Part shown: positions 1 to 8,243 of the stretch, one piece after another
Position numbering within the stretch: position 1 is the first letter of the stretch
How the letters are laid out: each line of letters opens with the position of its first letter
Assembly (NCBI RefSeq): GCF_022496765.1
Contig: NZ_VANV01000006.1
Location: forward strand, 1 to 64,000
Reading direction: 5' to 3'
Source of the DNA: Acidaminobacter sp. JC074
GTDB lineage: Bacteria; Bacillota; Clostridia; Peptostreptococcales; Acidaminobacteraceae
Length of the DNA stretch: 64,000 nt
The notes under the pieces: model-generated
What the model saw: only the letters and a program-made list of their open reading frames with translations
What the model was told of the DNA's origin: nothing
Database searches by the model: none
Program-made: the position numbers and the translations under genes

Positions 1-213
1 GGCCACGGCTCTCCTTTGTATCGTGTAGGAATCTCGCCTACAGAATGGGATCGTATCTCAGTAAGAATGCCCCAAACGCCTTGTTAAAGCCGATCTTATG
101 TCATTATATGTATTATGTCATTTCTTTCTGATTGTACACATGCCACATCGCTCTCTACATATACAGAGCCCATCTTTACAAGCGGTCAGTGGGTGCCGTA
201 GAATCAGTTGTTT
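1..213 (-). ncRNA. Putative TnpB guide RNA (omega/reRNA) at the right end of the IS605-type element
   Basis: This stretch lies immediately 3' of the tnpB gene on the minus strand, where TnpB elements encode the structured RNA that guides the nuclease. It is richer in G+C than its surroundings and contains a clean hairpin (arms 24-29 TGTAGG and 37-42 CCTACA) plus further short complementary segments. No protein gene fits here. The position is diagnostic for the family, but the exact ends and the guide segment cannot be set, because the element probably continues left of base 1. Without alignment to related elements this is an inference from location and structure. Confidence 0.5.
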
Positions 214-1584
214 TTACTTGTATCTGAGTCCTTTTCTTGCTATTTTATAAGCTGCCGCATCATGTGAAGAGCAACCTAATCTTTTCATCACTTTTTTACC
301 TTCTTTTGAAGTGTATCTTGGATTGACATACTTAAATGCTACACCTCGTCTTAAACATCTACTTTCTATAGCTTTCATATATTTAACAAATGGAAATCCC
401 GATAACATTCGTTTATACTTCTTCGTCTGTCTTCTGAGATAAAGTTTTTTATGCTTAAAGTCAAGATTTTCAATGACGACCATTAAACCATTGATTTCAG
501 CGTAATTCGTAATGTCTACAGCTACTTTATTTAACATGTCTTTTATTTGACTCGATGATTTTGAGTACATCTCATACTTTAATGTAAAATGGTTTATTGG
601 ATTTCCAAATCGGTCTACATGATAGCAATTAAGATGATTGACATTGAAATCAACACCTAATGCCCCTACATATGGGCTCGTAACTTCTTTTGGTGCTTCA
701 TATTCTAATGATGCATGAACATACCATATATCTCTTTTTCTTATGAATCGATAGGATACTGCTTGGTAGATCTTTTCAATTTTAAAGCCTTTATTCACAC
801 GATAGCCATAATGCTGTGTCACTTTTTCCATCATTTCGTTTCCATAATTGAAATCAACGTCCTTAATAGTCAAATACTGTCCATATTTTTTTTCTAAACA
901 TCTTGGTATTCTAAGCTTTAGTTCATCTCCAGAATATCTACAGTTTTGGTTACCATTTACTTCATCTTTCGAGCCTATACAGAAAAACATATGATTCCGA
1001 GCATTTACCCATTCTTGTTTCCATTCGCTATGGGATAAACCAGAAGGCTTAAATTGCTTCTTGAAGAGCTTTTTCGTGCCAAAGCAGACTCTAATAATGC
1101 CATTATCCAAATCATTTTCAAGTTTTATTAGTTTGTGTTGAAGATTGTCCAATTTACGTTTTTTATAATGTATATTACGATCTAATTGCTTCTTTTCTTT
1201 CACAAGATCTTTAAAATGTGTATCCGATTGTTTAAGGTCCTTTAAAGTCAAACCAATTTCTTTACTTTCTGATGTAAGTCTTTGTATGTCTTTACTTAAA
1301 AACTCAAGACGCATTTTCTTATCAGAAATCTCATCATTCATCAATTCTATTCTTGAATCAATAAGTCCACTTATATAACAATACAAACTATTAAACTGTC
1401 TGGCAAGTATACCATATTCTGATATGTATTTCTTTTTAAGTTGATTTCTTTTCATTTTTTTACATGCTAAATCAACAAAAAGTTTACGAGATAAACGCGA
1501 CCAGAAATCGGCTATTTCATTCAGTACAGAATAATATGATTCTATTCTAATTTTCTCCTGGTAAGTGACATTAATAACAGACAT
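214..1584 (-). CDS. tnpB: RNA-guided endonuclease TnpB, IS200/IS605 family (OrfB), lacking a zinc ribbon
   Basis: The 456-residue protein resembles IS605 OrfB/TnpB, the RNA-guided RuvC-type nuclease of IS200/IS605 elements. The three RuvC acidic residues are visible: D312 in GVDFN, E372 in VVIENLDF and D442 in SSHDAAAY. Residues about 80-155 form a long charged coiled-coil-like helix. The four-cysteine zinc ribbon normally found between the second and third RuvC motifs is absent; the segment reads NPRYTSKEGKKVMKRLGC. Many stand-alone clostridial TnpB proteins share this Zn-less form, so it need not mean inactivation. No tnpA (Y1 transposase) gene lies next to it, so the element would need a transposase in trans. 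The start is supported by AAGGAG about 7 nt upstream on the minus strand. The reading frame is intact. Confidence 0.85.
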   Translation of the reverse strand: MSVINVTYQEKIRIESYYSVLNEIADFWSRLSRKLFVDLACKKMKRNQLKKKYISEYGILARQFNSLYCYISGLIDSRIELMNDEISDKKMRLEFLSKDIQRLTSESKEIGLTLKDLKQSDTHFKDLVKEKKQLDRNIHYKKRKLDNLQHKLIKLENDLDNGIIRVCFGTKKLFKKQFKPSGLSHSEWKQEWVNARNHMFFCIGSKDEVNGNQNCRYSGDELKLRIPRCLEKKYGQYLTIKDVDFNYGNEMMEKVTQHYGYRVNKGFKIEKIYQAVSYRFIRKRDIWYVHASLEYEAPKEVTSPYVGALGVDFNVNHLNCYHVDRFGNPINHFTLKYEMYSKSSSQIKDMLNKVAVDITNYAEINGLMVVIENLDFKHKKLYLRRQTKKYKRMLSGFPFVKYMKAIESRCLRRGVAFKYVNPRYTSKEGKKVMKRLGCSSHDAAAYKIARKGLRYK

Positions 1585-1657
1585 AAAAAAATAACTCCTT
1601 TGAAAAATAACAAATAAATCTAGGAATTATTAATATAAGTAAACATATATAGAGAGA

Positions 1658-1677
1658 AAGTGCAAATTAGATAATAA
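1658..1677 (+). repeat. 20-bp near-direct repeat, left copy
   Basis: AAGTGCAAATTAGATAATAA here matches AAGTGCAAATAGGATAATAA at 3412-3431 at 18 of 20 positions. The two copies bracket the IS30 transposase segment. They could be an old target duplication or part of the element, although A+T richness makes chance similarity possible. Confidence 0.4.
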
Positions 1678-1913
1678 TAAAATAAATATACTTTATTATA
1701 CCAGAAAAGACACCAGAACACAAGTTCGGAGCGTTTGAAAATTATAAAAATCATGTCAAAATTAATAAAAAAATGTTAATATACGCACACGTATGTTCGA
1801 AATCATTTTCTATGTTTTTCTGCATCCTTAAATGAAAAATTAATAGTAAGGTATCTTTTCTTTGACTAGACAGTAAGTCTTTCATAATCCTGTATAATGT
1901 TAGGTATGGTTGC

Positions 1914-1922
1914 CTGCCTGCA
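1914..1922 (+). repeat. Possible left inverted repeat of the IS30 element
   Basis: CTGCCTGCA lies just upstream of the transposase start and is matched in inverted orientation by TGCAGGCAG at 3265-3273, just after its stop. Similarity continues weakly outwards (about 6 of 15 further bases). IS30 ends are usually imperfect repeats of 20-30 bp close to the gene, so these may be the inner parts of the IS termini. Confidence 0.35.
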
Positions 1923-1939
1923 ATAGAGAGGAAACTGAA

Positions 1940-3253
1940 ATGAAGAAAGTACTTACTAAAGGTAACCATAAAAATTTAACTTATCAAGACAGAAAAGGCA
2001 TTGAGGAAAGACTGAATAATAATTATACATTTAAGGCTATAGGTGAAGATCTTTGTCGAAATCCAAAAACAATATCACGTGAAATCAAACGAGGTAGTTT
2101 TACCAGAGAGAAGAATCATAAACTTCGTAAAGGGATTTGTGCTTATAAAGATGATTGTCAAATAACCAATTTGTGCTCTAGCACATATTGTAAAAAAGAT
2201 ATTCCATGTAGCAAATGTAAGATGAACATATGCTCACAATACTGTGACCAATATATGCCAGGTCAATGTAGCCACTTACTTAAACCACCTTATGTGTGTA
2301 ACCCATGTAAAAAATATACGACATGTGGTTATGACAAAAGATGGTATCGTGCTAATCACGCGGATGATATGTACCATGAAAGGATGTCTCAGTCTCGTAT
2401 AGGTATCGATTTGTCTCCTGAAGAGGTTTATTTACTAGATGAACTGATTACCCCTTTGCTTCTAAAAGGTCAGTCTATAACACATATTTACGCAACTCAC
2501 GGTGATAAAATCAAATGCTCAAAACGTTCTTTATATAATTATATAGATCAAGGTGTTTTTAGAGTTAGAAACATTGATTTACCAAGAAAGGTGCGTTATA
2601 AACCTAGGAGAAAACAACAAGTATTCAAATTCGATCAGACCTATAGAGAAGGCAGAAGTTATACTGACTTTGAGTTGTTCATGAGTATGCATCCAAACTT
2701 AAATGTAGTTGAAATGGATGTCGTCGAAGGAAAAAAAGGTGGCAAAGTTTTTCTGACAATGCTTTTTAGAAATTGTAATTTAATGCTTATATTTTTGATG
2801 GATAAATCTACTCAGGCTGATGTCTTAAAGGTGTTTAATGACTTGACAGGTGTATTTGGTGTAGAAGGAATGAAGAAGTTATTCCCAGTAATTCTCACTG
2901 ATAATGGAGGGTGCTTTAAAGACCCAGATTCACTTGAATCAGATGAGTATGGTGATTTAAGGACAAGGATATTTTATTGTGATCCTCATAAATCATATCA
3001 GAAAGGTAAGCTTGAGAAGAATCATGAATTCATACGTTACATACTTCCAAAGGGTAAAGCTTTTGATGAACTAACACAAGATAAAGTTACATTAATGGCA
3101 AATCATATCAATAGCGTAGTAAGAGCCAGTCTAAATGACAAAACACCATTTGAACTGGCTACATTGCTACTTGGTAGTGATACGCTAACCAAAATGAACT
3201 TAAATCATGTCCCTCATGATGATGTTCATTTAAAACCAAGTTTATTGAAATAA
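1940..3253 (+). CDS. IS30 family transposase
   Basis: The 437-residue protein is a DDE transposase of the IS30 family. The N-terminal part (about residues 12-55) reads as the helix-turn-helix domain (LTYQDRKGIEERL ... NPKTISREIKRG). A cysteine-rich insert follows at about residues 65-130, probably metal binding. The catalytic core shows D260 in VVEMDVVEG, D321 in LTDNGG, and E359 or E363 in GKLEKNHEFIRY. An upstream in-frame ATG at 1910 exists, but the start at 1940 has AGAGAGG 8 nt before it and begins with the usual charged N terminus. The gene is intact and the flanking inverted repeats are imperfect, so whether the element is still mobile is unclear. Confidence 0.9.
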   Translation: MKKVLTKGNHKNLTYQDRKGIEERLNNNYTFKAIGEDLCRNPKTISREIKRGSFTREKNHKLRKGICAYKDDCQITNLCSSTYCKKDIPCSKCKMNICSQYCDQYMPGQCSHLLKPPYVCNPCKKYTTCGYDKRWYRANHADDMYHERMSQSRIGIDLSPEEVYLLDELITPLLLKGQSITHIYATHGDKIKCSKRSLYNYIDQGVFRVRNIDLPRKVRYKPRRKQQVFKFDQTYREGRSYTDFELFMSMHPNLNVVEMDVVEGKKGGKVFLTMLFRNCNLMLIFLMDKSTQADVLKVFNDLTGVFGVEGMKKLFPVILTDNGGCFKDPDSLESDEYGDLRTRIFYCDPHKSYQKGKLEKNHEFIRYILPKGKAFDELTQDKVTLMANHINSVVRASLNDKTPFELATLLLGSDTLTKMNLNHVPHDDVHLKPSLLK

Positions 3254-3264
3254 TAGTATAAAAG

Positions 3265-3273
3265 TGCAGGCAG
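3265..3273 (-). repeat. Possible right inverted repeat of the IS30 element
   Basis: TGCAGGCAG is the inverse complement of 1914-1922 and lies 12 bp after the transposase stop codon. Extension of the match outward is weak, so the true end is uncertain. Confidence 0.35.
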
Positions 3274-3411
3274 TCGGCTATCCAATAGCTTTAATTTGGT
3301 GAGTGGACCATAAGTCTTGCACGAACCCGGCCAGTTGCCTTTTTGCCATGCCTAAAATTCAACAAATTGGCTTTAATTAAGACTATTATACTTCAGTTAA
3401 CTGAAAAAGTA

Positions 3412-3431
3412 AGTGCAAAATAGGATAATAA
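3412..3431 (+). repeat. 20-bp near-direct repeat, right copy
   Basis: AAGTGCAAATAGGATAATAA is the partner of 1658-1677 (18 of 20 identical). It lies about 140 bp beyond the putative IS30 right inverted repeat. Confidence 0.4.
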
Positions 3432-3838
3432 CTCTTGCAGCTTTGTTAGAATGCCGATTAGTGACAATGAGTTCTGCAATCAACCTGTTTTTCTGCATTT
3501 TAACATATTTTACTATGTTTTTTGCAACTGCAGCTAACCCTCAAAATAAGGGTTTGAGTGATTTACAACGGGAGTTTTCTACAAATCGAAGGGAATAGAA
3601 AATCTTTGGAAGATTGTGTTAAGCAAGAAAAGATAATCATCTGGTCAATATGACGTAAGGTGTGAGATACTTATTTGCTGTTTAAATACAATAGCATCAC
3701 TAGTTGTGTTGAGAATATCGAATAACTTTTTAAAAGGTGTCAGTTTAGGGTGATATCCCACACATTTTTTGTAGTATATAAAACTATGCATATCCAAAAT
3801 ATAATTTTGTCTTATACTGTTAAGTGGCTGTAATGTCG

Positions 3839-3917
3839 TTCTAATACTTGCTAATAGTATTAGAAAGTATTAGAATGGTATTAGAAAGTATTAGAATGGT
3901 ATTAGAAAGTATTAGAA
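3839..3917 (+). promoter_or_regulatory. Helically phased TATTAGAA repeats upstream of the AlbA_2 regulator gene
   Basis: Six exact copies of TATTAGAA start at 3858, 3868, 3879, 3889, 3900 and 3910. The spacing alternates 10, 11, 10, 11, 10 bp and so averages one DNA helical turn. An inverted copy (TTCTAATA) lies at 3839-3846. The array ends 17 bp before the ribosome binding site of the next gene. The phasing would place every copy on the same face of the DNA, as expected for a cooperative binding site. The product of the next gene, which has a winged-helix end, is the natural candidate ligand. Confidence 0.65.
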
Positions 3918-3946
3918 TACTATCAATAGTATAAGGAGTGATTATC

Positions 3947-5248
3947 TTGTTTGCTGAAGACTTAAATAATGAATTCAAGAGGAAGTATGTAAAGGAACTT
4001 GCAAAAACTGTAGTTGCATTTGCAAATACCAATGGCGGTAAGATTTTTTTAGGAATAGACGATTCAGGTGATATAGTAGGCTTAGATAAACCAGATGATG
4101 AATTACTTAAGCTAACAAATACTATTAGAGATTCAATCTCTCCTGATGTAACACCTTTTATATCAAGTAAGTTTGAAAACTATGATGATAAAAAAGTCAT
4201 TGTCTGCAGTGTGCAAAAGGGATCGGCATGTCCTTATTATCTGACTTCTAAAGGCTTACGACCTGAGGGAGTTTATGTAAGGCAAGGGGCGTCGTCCGTA
4301 CCTGCTTCTCAGTCAACTATTTTAAAAATGATAAAAGAAACAGATGGTGATAGTTATGAAGAGCTTAGATCATTAAATCAGGAACTTACTTTTAACTATC
4401 TGAAATCTGAGTTTGAAAAAAATGATTTATATTTTGAAGAGCCACAAAAGAAAACACTTGGCATAATCGGCGATGATGGTTTATACACAAATTTAGCTTT
4501 GCTATTATCTGATCAGTGTAACCATTCTATTAAAGCAGCAGTTTTTGAAGGAACAAGTAAAAACCATTTTCTTGATAGATATGAGTTCGAAGGTTCTGTA
4601 ATGAAGCAAATGAGAGAAGTCTATGCTTTTGTTGATCGATATAATAGGACTCAGTCGAGATTTGAAGGTATAGATAGAATAGATCTGCGAGAATACCCTG
4701 AAGAAGCCTTAAGAGAAGCCTTATTAAATTCAATTGTTCATAAAGATTACGGATTTGGAGCTTCTACTTTAGTTAGTGTTTTTGATGATAGAATTGAGAT
4801 TTTAACGATTGGAGGGCTTGTTAAAGGCTTAACTAAAAATGATATTATGATAGGCACATCACTTTTGAGAAATAGAAAATTGGCTAATGTGTTCTACCGT
4901 ATAAAATGGATAGAAGCTTACGGTACAGGTATTTTGAAAATCAAAGAAGCATATGATGATTACAAGTCTAAACCTGATATTACCATTACGGACAATGCAT
5001 TTAAAGTTACATTACCGGCTATTAAGTTGTTAGACAAAGAGGCTAAGAAGTCTCTAAGTTTGAGTGAACAAAAAGTTCTTGATATGTTAAGTTCATCAGA
5101 ATATGTTAAAAGATCAGAAGTTCAAAGGGTACTAGAAATATCGCAGCCTATGGCAGTTAAAGTCATAAGAGGTTTATTAGATAAAGAAGTTATTGAAAAA
5201 GTTGGTTCAGGTAAGAATGTAGTGTATAAATTATCAGATGAGATGTGA
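3947..5248 (+). CDS. AlbA_2 / HATPase_c_4 / winged-helix transcriptional regulator (first copy)
   Basis: The roughly 433-residue protein has the three-part build of AlbA_2-domain ('ATP-binding, RecG-like') regulators. An N-terminal AlbA_2 (Schlafen-type) domain occupies about residues 1-110 (LNNEFKRKYVKELAKTVVAF, GGKIFLGIDDSG). A GHKL-like ATP-binding HATPase_c_4 region lies at about 245-340 (REALLNSIVHKDYG, EAYGTGILKIKEAY), and a C-terminal winged helix at about 370-430. The family is thought to consist of transcriptional regulators, but the signal sensed is unknown. The start is probably TTG at 3947, which has GGAG 8 nt upstream; a GTG at 3938 would overlap that ribosome binding site. Phased repeats directly upstream suggest autoregulation. 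A relative lies at 8244-9566. A hairpin at 5272-5295 follows the gene. Confidence 0.85.
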   Translation: MFAEDLNNEFKRKYVKELAKTVVAFANTNGGKIFLGIDDSGDIVGLDKPDDELLKLTNTIRDSISPDVTPFISSKFENYDDKKVIVCSVQKGSACPYYLTSKGLRPEGVYVRQGASSVPASQSTILKMIKETDGDSYEELRSLNQELTFNYLKSEFEKNDLYFEEPQKKTLGIIGDDGLYTNLALLLSDQCNHSIKAAVFEGTSKNHFLDRYEFEGSVMKQMREVYAFVDRYNRTQSRFEGIDRIDLREYPEEALREALLNSIVHKDYGFGASTLVSVFDDRIEILTIGGLVKGLTKNDIMIGTSLLRNRKLANVFYRIKWIEAYGTGILKIKEAYDDYKSKPDITITDNAFKVTLPAIKLLDKEAKKSLSLSEQKVLDMLSSSEYVKRSEVQRVLEISQPMAVKVIRGLLDKEVIEKVGSGKNVVYKLSDEM

Positions 5249-5271
5249 CGATTTAATATTTCAGGACAAAA

Positions 5272-5295
5272 AGACTTATCTTAGGACATAAGTCT
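5272..5295 (+). terminator. Weak hairpin after the first AlbA_2 regulator
   Basis: AGACTTAT (5272-5279) pairs with ATAAGTCT (5288-5295) across an 8-nt loop. No U-run follows, so it may be an mRNA end structure rather than a true rho-independent terminator. Confidence 0.3.
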
Positions 5296-5350
5296 ATGCT
5301 TTCATAGGATCATGTATTAATCTTAATCATGTGATGTGAAAGGAGACATT

Positions 5351-5614
5351 ATGTCAGACTACAACAATGGTTACTTATACAGAAATAAAGAATCTGAAAA
5401 AGAAAGTTCAACTGCTAATCCTAAAGATCAGTCGATAGGTTTTGTAAAAACACTGCTTAGAGTGATTTTGGCAATAGTGGTTTTAGGACCTGTAGTTGTA
5501 TATAATGCTACAATCTCAGATCTACTTGGTGTGTTTCTAATCATATTGTATGGTGTTTTATTTTATATATCAGGTATTATTTTACCTGATGAGAATGATG
5601 TTTGGAATGATTAA
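5351..5614 (+). CDS. Small membrane protein, unknown function
   Basis: The 87-residue protein has a polar N terminus of about 30 residues followed by two hydrophobic segments (about residues 32-55 and 57-78). It ends in an acidic tail (DENDVWND). The start at 5351 is chosen because AAAGGAGA lies 5-6 nt upstream; an upstream GTG at 5336 overlaps that site. No family is recognised. It is convergent with the histidine kinase gene and shares a bidirectional terminator with it. Its position beside an AgrC-like kinase invites the idea of an accessory role, but nothing in the sequence proves one. Confidence 0.65.
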   Translation: MSDYNNGYLYRNKESEKESSTANPKDQSIGFVKTLLRVILAIVVLGPVVVYNATISDLLGVFLIILYGVLFYISGIILPDENDVWND

Positions 5615-5618
5615 TAGA

Positions 5619-5643
5619 AAAGCTCTGGCCTAGCCAGAGCTTT
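5619..5643. terminator. Bidirectional terminator between the small membrane protein and the kinase gene
   Basis: An 11-bp perfect stem (5619-5629 with 5633-5643, arms AAAGCTCTGGC / GCCAGAGCTTT) carries a 3-nt loop. It serves the convergent genes on both strands and overlaps the stop codon of the kinase gene. Confidence 0.85.
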
Positions 5644-7213
5644 AATGAGCTGTAATTCTTTGTACAAAGAAGTCTGCATTAATGGATGTATCAATATCAT
5701 AGTCATCATACTTCTTAAAAATGCTTGTTAATGAACTTAAACCATAACCTCGGTTATCTCCTTTAGAAGAGTAACCGATTTTTTTTATTTGACCTAGTTC
5801 CATACCATGCAAGTATGTGTTAGATATTTCTATCAGATCTTTATCAATGGTAATATGAATCCTCTTATCCTCAGTAGACTCACATGCCTCAATGGCATTG
5901 TCCATGAGGTTGCCGATGATCCTAACAATATCTTGGTCTTCAAAAGAAAAACTGTATGAAAAGAGATCCAGTGATACTGTTATAGCTTTTTCTTCACAAA
6001 CCAGGAGTTTGTTAAAGAGGATACTTTTTAATGAGGTGTTTTTGATGATGGCAAGTTTATTAATCATATGGTACTGATGAAGCATAGAGGTATCTAAAGA
6101 ATCTGTATCAAGAAGCTTCTTTGCTCTTTCGTAATCTCCTTCAGCGAGACAACCATTAAGAGCAATTTTAAGGTTGTGATGGTCATGTCTAAAAAGCCTC
6201 ATTTCATTATACAGTTCTTCTACTGACTTTACATATCTGTTGAGTTCGTCTTGTCTTCTTATGAGTTTATTGGTCATTAAAATTCTTTTGTGTTTGCTAT
6301 GAAAATTAAGACCAATAATGATGATGACAGCTAGTAGAAAGACAAATGAATAGACAGAATACATGATGTAAGAATCATAACTCAATATATCTTTGAGTCG
6401 CATTGTCACGAATGTGACAATTGTAAAAGGTGACATTAAAATGATGATTTCTAGAAAGATCATCTTATTTTCTTTTAGATCAGGTAGCTGGTCTATTTTA
6501 TTTTGCTTAAAGGCAATTAGAATCATGTAAATGATTAAAAACACAAGTGCCAAAAAGAGCATAATCTGTCTATTGGCATGCAGTGAAAAGGTATGAAAGC
6601 CTTCTATAACAATATCGTTGATTTGAAGTGAAATATAGTAGAACAAATATGAGGTGATAACCAGTCCTGAAAAGAAGATATAGTTAGATGATACATGGCT
6701 TTCAGAATGCTTAGTTACTGACATATAAACAATCTTAAAAAATGATGTAATAAATAAAAATGTTAATGATAATAAGAGTCCCCAGAAATATACACAGGAA
6801 ATATAATAGACGAGACCTGTGAAGTTAAAGAGTTCACTGGTATCAGAAAATACATAAGCGATTGAGCCACCAATAGTTGTCCAAGTAAGTTCGTTGTTAT
6901 TCAGTTGAGAAACAACCCACTGGTGATTGATTAATAGGGATAAAAGAAAAACGAGTATGAAAGCCCCCAGTTGTAAGAACTTATTTTTAAAAATATTCAA
7001 GTCATTTTCTTTTAAAACACTTAGATAAGACGTTAAAATTTTTACATTAAAAATAATCCCTACCCCTGTAAGCCAGAGGGCAGGAAAGTCTTCTAGAAAT
7101 CCTGTAGTTGTATGAGAACCTACCAATGTTCTTCCTATCAAGTTAAGAAACAAGAGCAAGATAATAGGTAGGGTAGAATATAAAAATGTTTTTAAAGTGT
7201 ATGTCTTACTCAT
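5642..7213 (-). CDS. AgrC-like GHKL sensor histidine kinase
   Basis: The 523-residue membrane kinase has a large N-terminal membrane region (about residues 10-310, roughly eight hydrophobic helices). A coiled linker and a cytoplasmic GHKL kinase follow. The phosphoacceptor is probably H343 in LFRHDHHNLK, typical of the AgrC/quorum-sensing class rather than HisKA. The N box is GNLMDNAIEACE and the G box GYSSKGDNRGYGLSSL. It starts 1 bp after the stop of the LytTR response regulator gene and is translated with it. The layout and domain type match peptide-sensing Agr systems, but no agrB or agrD gene is nearby, so the ligand is unknown. Confidence 0.88.
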   Translation of the reverse strand: MSKTYTLKTFLYSTLPIILLLFLNLIGRTLVGSHTTTGFLEDFPALWLTGVGIIFNVKILTSYLSVLKENDLNIFKNKFLQLGAFILVFLLSLLINHQWVVSQLNNNELTWTTIGGSIAYVFSDTSELFNFTGLVYYISCVYFWGLLLSLTFLFITSFFKIVYMSVTKHSESHVSSNYIFFSGLVITSYLFYYISLQINDIVIEGFHTFSLHANRQIMLFLALVFLIIYMILIAFKQNKIDQLPDLKENKMIFLEIIILMSPFTIVTFVTMRLKDILSYDSYIMYSVYSFVFLLAVIIIIGLNFHSKHKRILMTNKLIRRQDELNRYVKSVEELYNEMRLFRHDHHNLKIALNGCLAEGDYERAKKLLDTDSLDTSMLHQYHMINKLAIIKNTSLKSILFNKLLVCEEKAITVSLDLFSYSFSFEDQDIVRIIGNLMDNAIEACESTEDKRIHITIDKDLIEISNTYLHGMELGQIKKIGYSSKGDNRGYGLSSLTSIFKKYDDYDIDTSINADFFVQRITAH

Positions 7214-7214
7214 C

Positions 7215-7961
7215 TTATTCCTTACTTAGTAGGCTCATTGGCTTTGGTACAAACTTAGAAGACAAGTCACATGACTTGTGTTCAGAAAAGACGGCCTGGT
7301 AGGGCTTCTTAGAAATTTTAATTTCTTTGATTTTATCTTTGTTTAGTACAAATGACTTATGACATCTTATAAAGTTATCAGGTAAGTTTTCTTCTAACTC
7401 CTTAATAGTGCCTGATATTAAAATGGCATCTTCTAAGGTATGTAATATAAGTTGTCGTTTCTTATGAGATGTTTCAAAACAGACAATGTCATTTATAGGT
7501 ATGGTTTTGAGAACACCCATGGTCTTATAGGTATACAAAACTTCATCACATCTTGAGAGTTGGTTTTGAGTGATCTGTTTTAAAGTTCCTCTGATATGGT
7601 CTTTATAATCAGGCGCAGCCTTATCTATAAAGTTCATGGCTCTTAGGTAATAACCATATGAGATTTGAGCCATCTCTTTATGAGAGGTTAAGATGATGAT
7701 ATGTCCATCGTGGTCATACTTTCTAATCTCTTTGGCCAGATCTAGTCCAGTAAAGTTTGTTTTTAAATCAATGTCTACAAAGTAAATGTTGGTTTTACTA
7801 TTATTAAATGGATGATTGTCTTTAAAATCCTTAAAGCCTCCATCAATCTTATAAAACTTATCAATTTTAAAGACGTTAGATGTAGCTGAGTAGGTCTCAA
7901 TTAAAGATGAAACTTCATTTATGTTAACAATATTGTCGTCTATCAAATAAACAGTATACAT
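7215..7961 (-). CDS. LytTR-family response regulator (AgrA-like)
   Basis: The 248-residue regulator has an N-terminal receiver domain (acidic D8/D9 in YLIDDN, phosphoacceptor probably D63 in YFVDIDL). A C-terminal LytTR DNA-binding domain follows at about residues 140-240 (FIRCHKSFVLNKDKIKEI). The start at 7961 is preferred because GGAGGC lies 6 nt before it on the minus strand; a frame extension to 8024 lacks such a site. It is the first gene of an operon with the AgrC-like kinase and is the presumed partner of that kinase. Targets are unknown; LytTR proteins bind paired 9-bp repeats, and none was identified with confidence in its own promoter. Confidence 0.88.
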   Translation of the reverse strand: MYTVYLIDDNIVNINEVSSLIETYSATSNVFKIDKFYKIDGGFKDFKDNHPFNNSKTNIYFVDIDLKTNFTGLDLAKEIRKYDHDGHIIILTSHKEMAQISYGYYLRAMNFIDKAAPDYKDHIRGTLKQITQNQLSRCDEVLYTYKTMGVLKTIPINDIVCFETSHKKRQLILHTLEDAILISGTIKELEENLPDNFIRCHKSFVLNKDKIKEIKISKKPYQAVFSEHKSCDLSSKFVPKPMSLLSKE

Positions 7962-8181
7962 TTTGCCTCCAATCCGCTCTTTAAATATAGCATAAGGAAA
8001 ATAATTGGACAATAAGAGTGGCATCTTTAGACAGTATAAAAGTGGTTGAATAAGAGTTAGAAATAAATAGTCATTTTCAAAAGTTCCATATGTTACGACG
8101 CTGGTGGATTATCATACCGCCTAAAATTGGTAATGATTAGTAACTTGCTGGTGCTATTTATCGAAGTTTCTTTGTAGATAT

Positions 8182-8210
8182 GGTAGAAATGTGGTAGAAT
8201 ATCGGTAGAA
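8182..8210 (+). promoter_or_regulatory. Three 11-bp-spaced GGTAGAA repeats upstream of the second AlbA_2 regulator
   Basis: GGTAGAA occurs at 8182-8188, 8193-8199 and 8204-8210, each copy exactly 11 bp apart, and ends 33 bp before the start codon. The related motif CGGTAG reappears in the terminator of the same gene (9569-9598). The arrangement mirrors the phased TATTAGAA array in front of the paralogous gene at 3947, with a different word. Confidence 0.6.
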
Positions 8211-8243
8211 AGAAAATCAACCGATGCACTTCTGGAGGCCTTT

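Larger units (their letters stand above)
1585..1939. other. Non-coding gap between tnpB and the IS30 transposase
   Basis: This is A+T-rich DNA between divergently oriented mobile genes. It holds the presumed left end of the tnpB element, one copy of a 20-bp near-direct repeat (1658-1677) whose partner is at 3412-3431, and a TATAAT-like -10 box at 1893-1898 ahead of the IS30 transposase. No convincing gene was seen. Confidence 0.5.
3254..3946. other. Non-coding region right of the IS30 transposase
   Basis: This holds the presumed IS30 right end (3265-3273), the second copy of the near-direct repeat (3412-3431) and, from 3839, the repeat array in front of the next gene. A 61-codon open frame at 3413-3598 has no ribosome binding site and no recognisable protein character. 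Nothing else was identified. Confidence 0.5.

Noticed and set aside
3413..3598. 61-codon open frame right of the IS30 element
   Set aside because: No ribosome binding site, unremarkable translation and overlap with the near-direct repeat; probably not a gene.
3858..3917. TATTAGAA array considered as a CRISPR or minisatellite
   Set aside because: Units are only 8 bp with 2-3 bp between them and no unique spacers; helical phasing next to a regulator gene fits an operator better.
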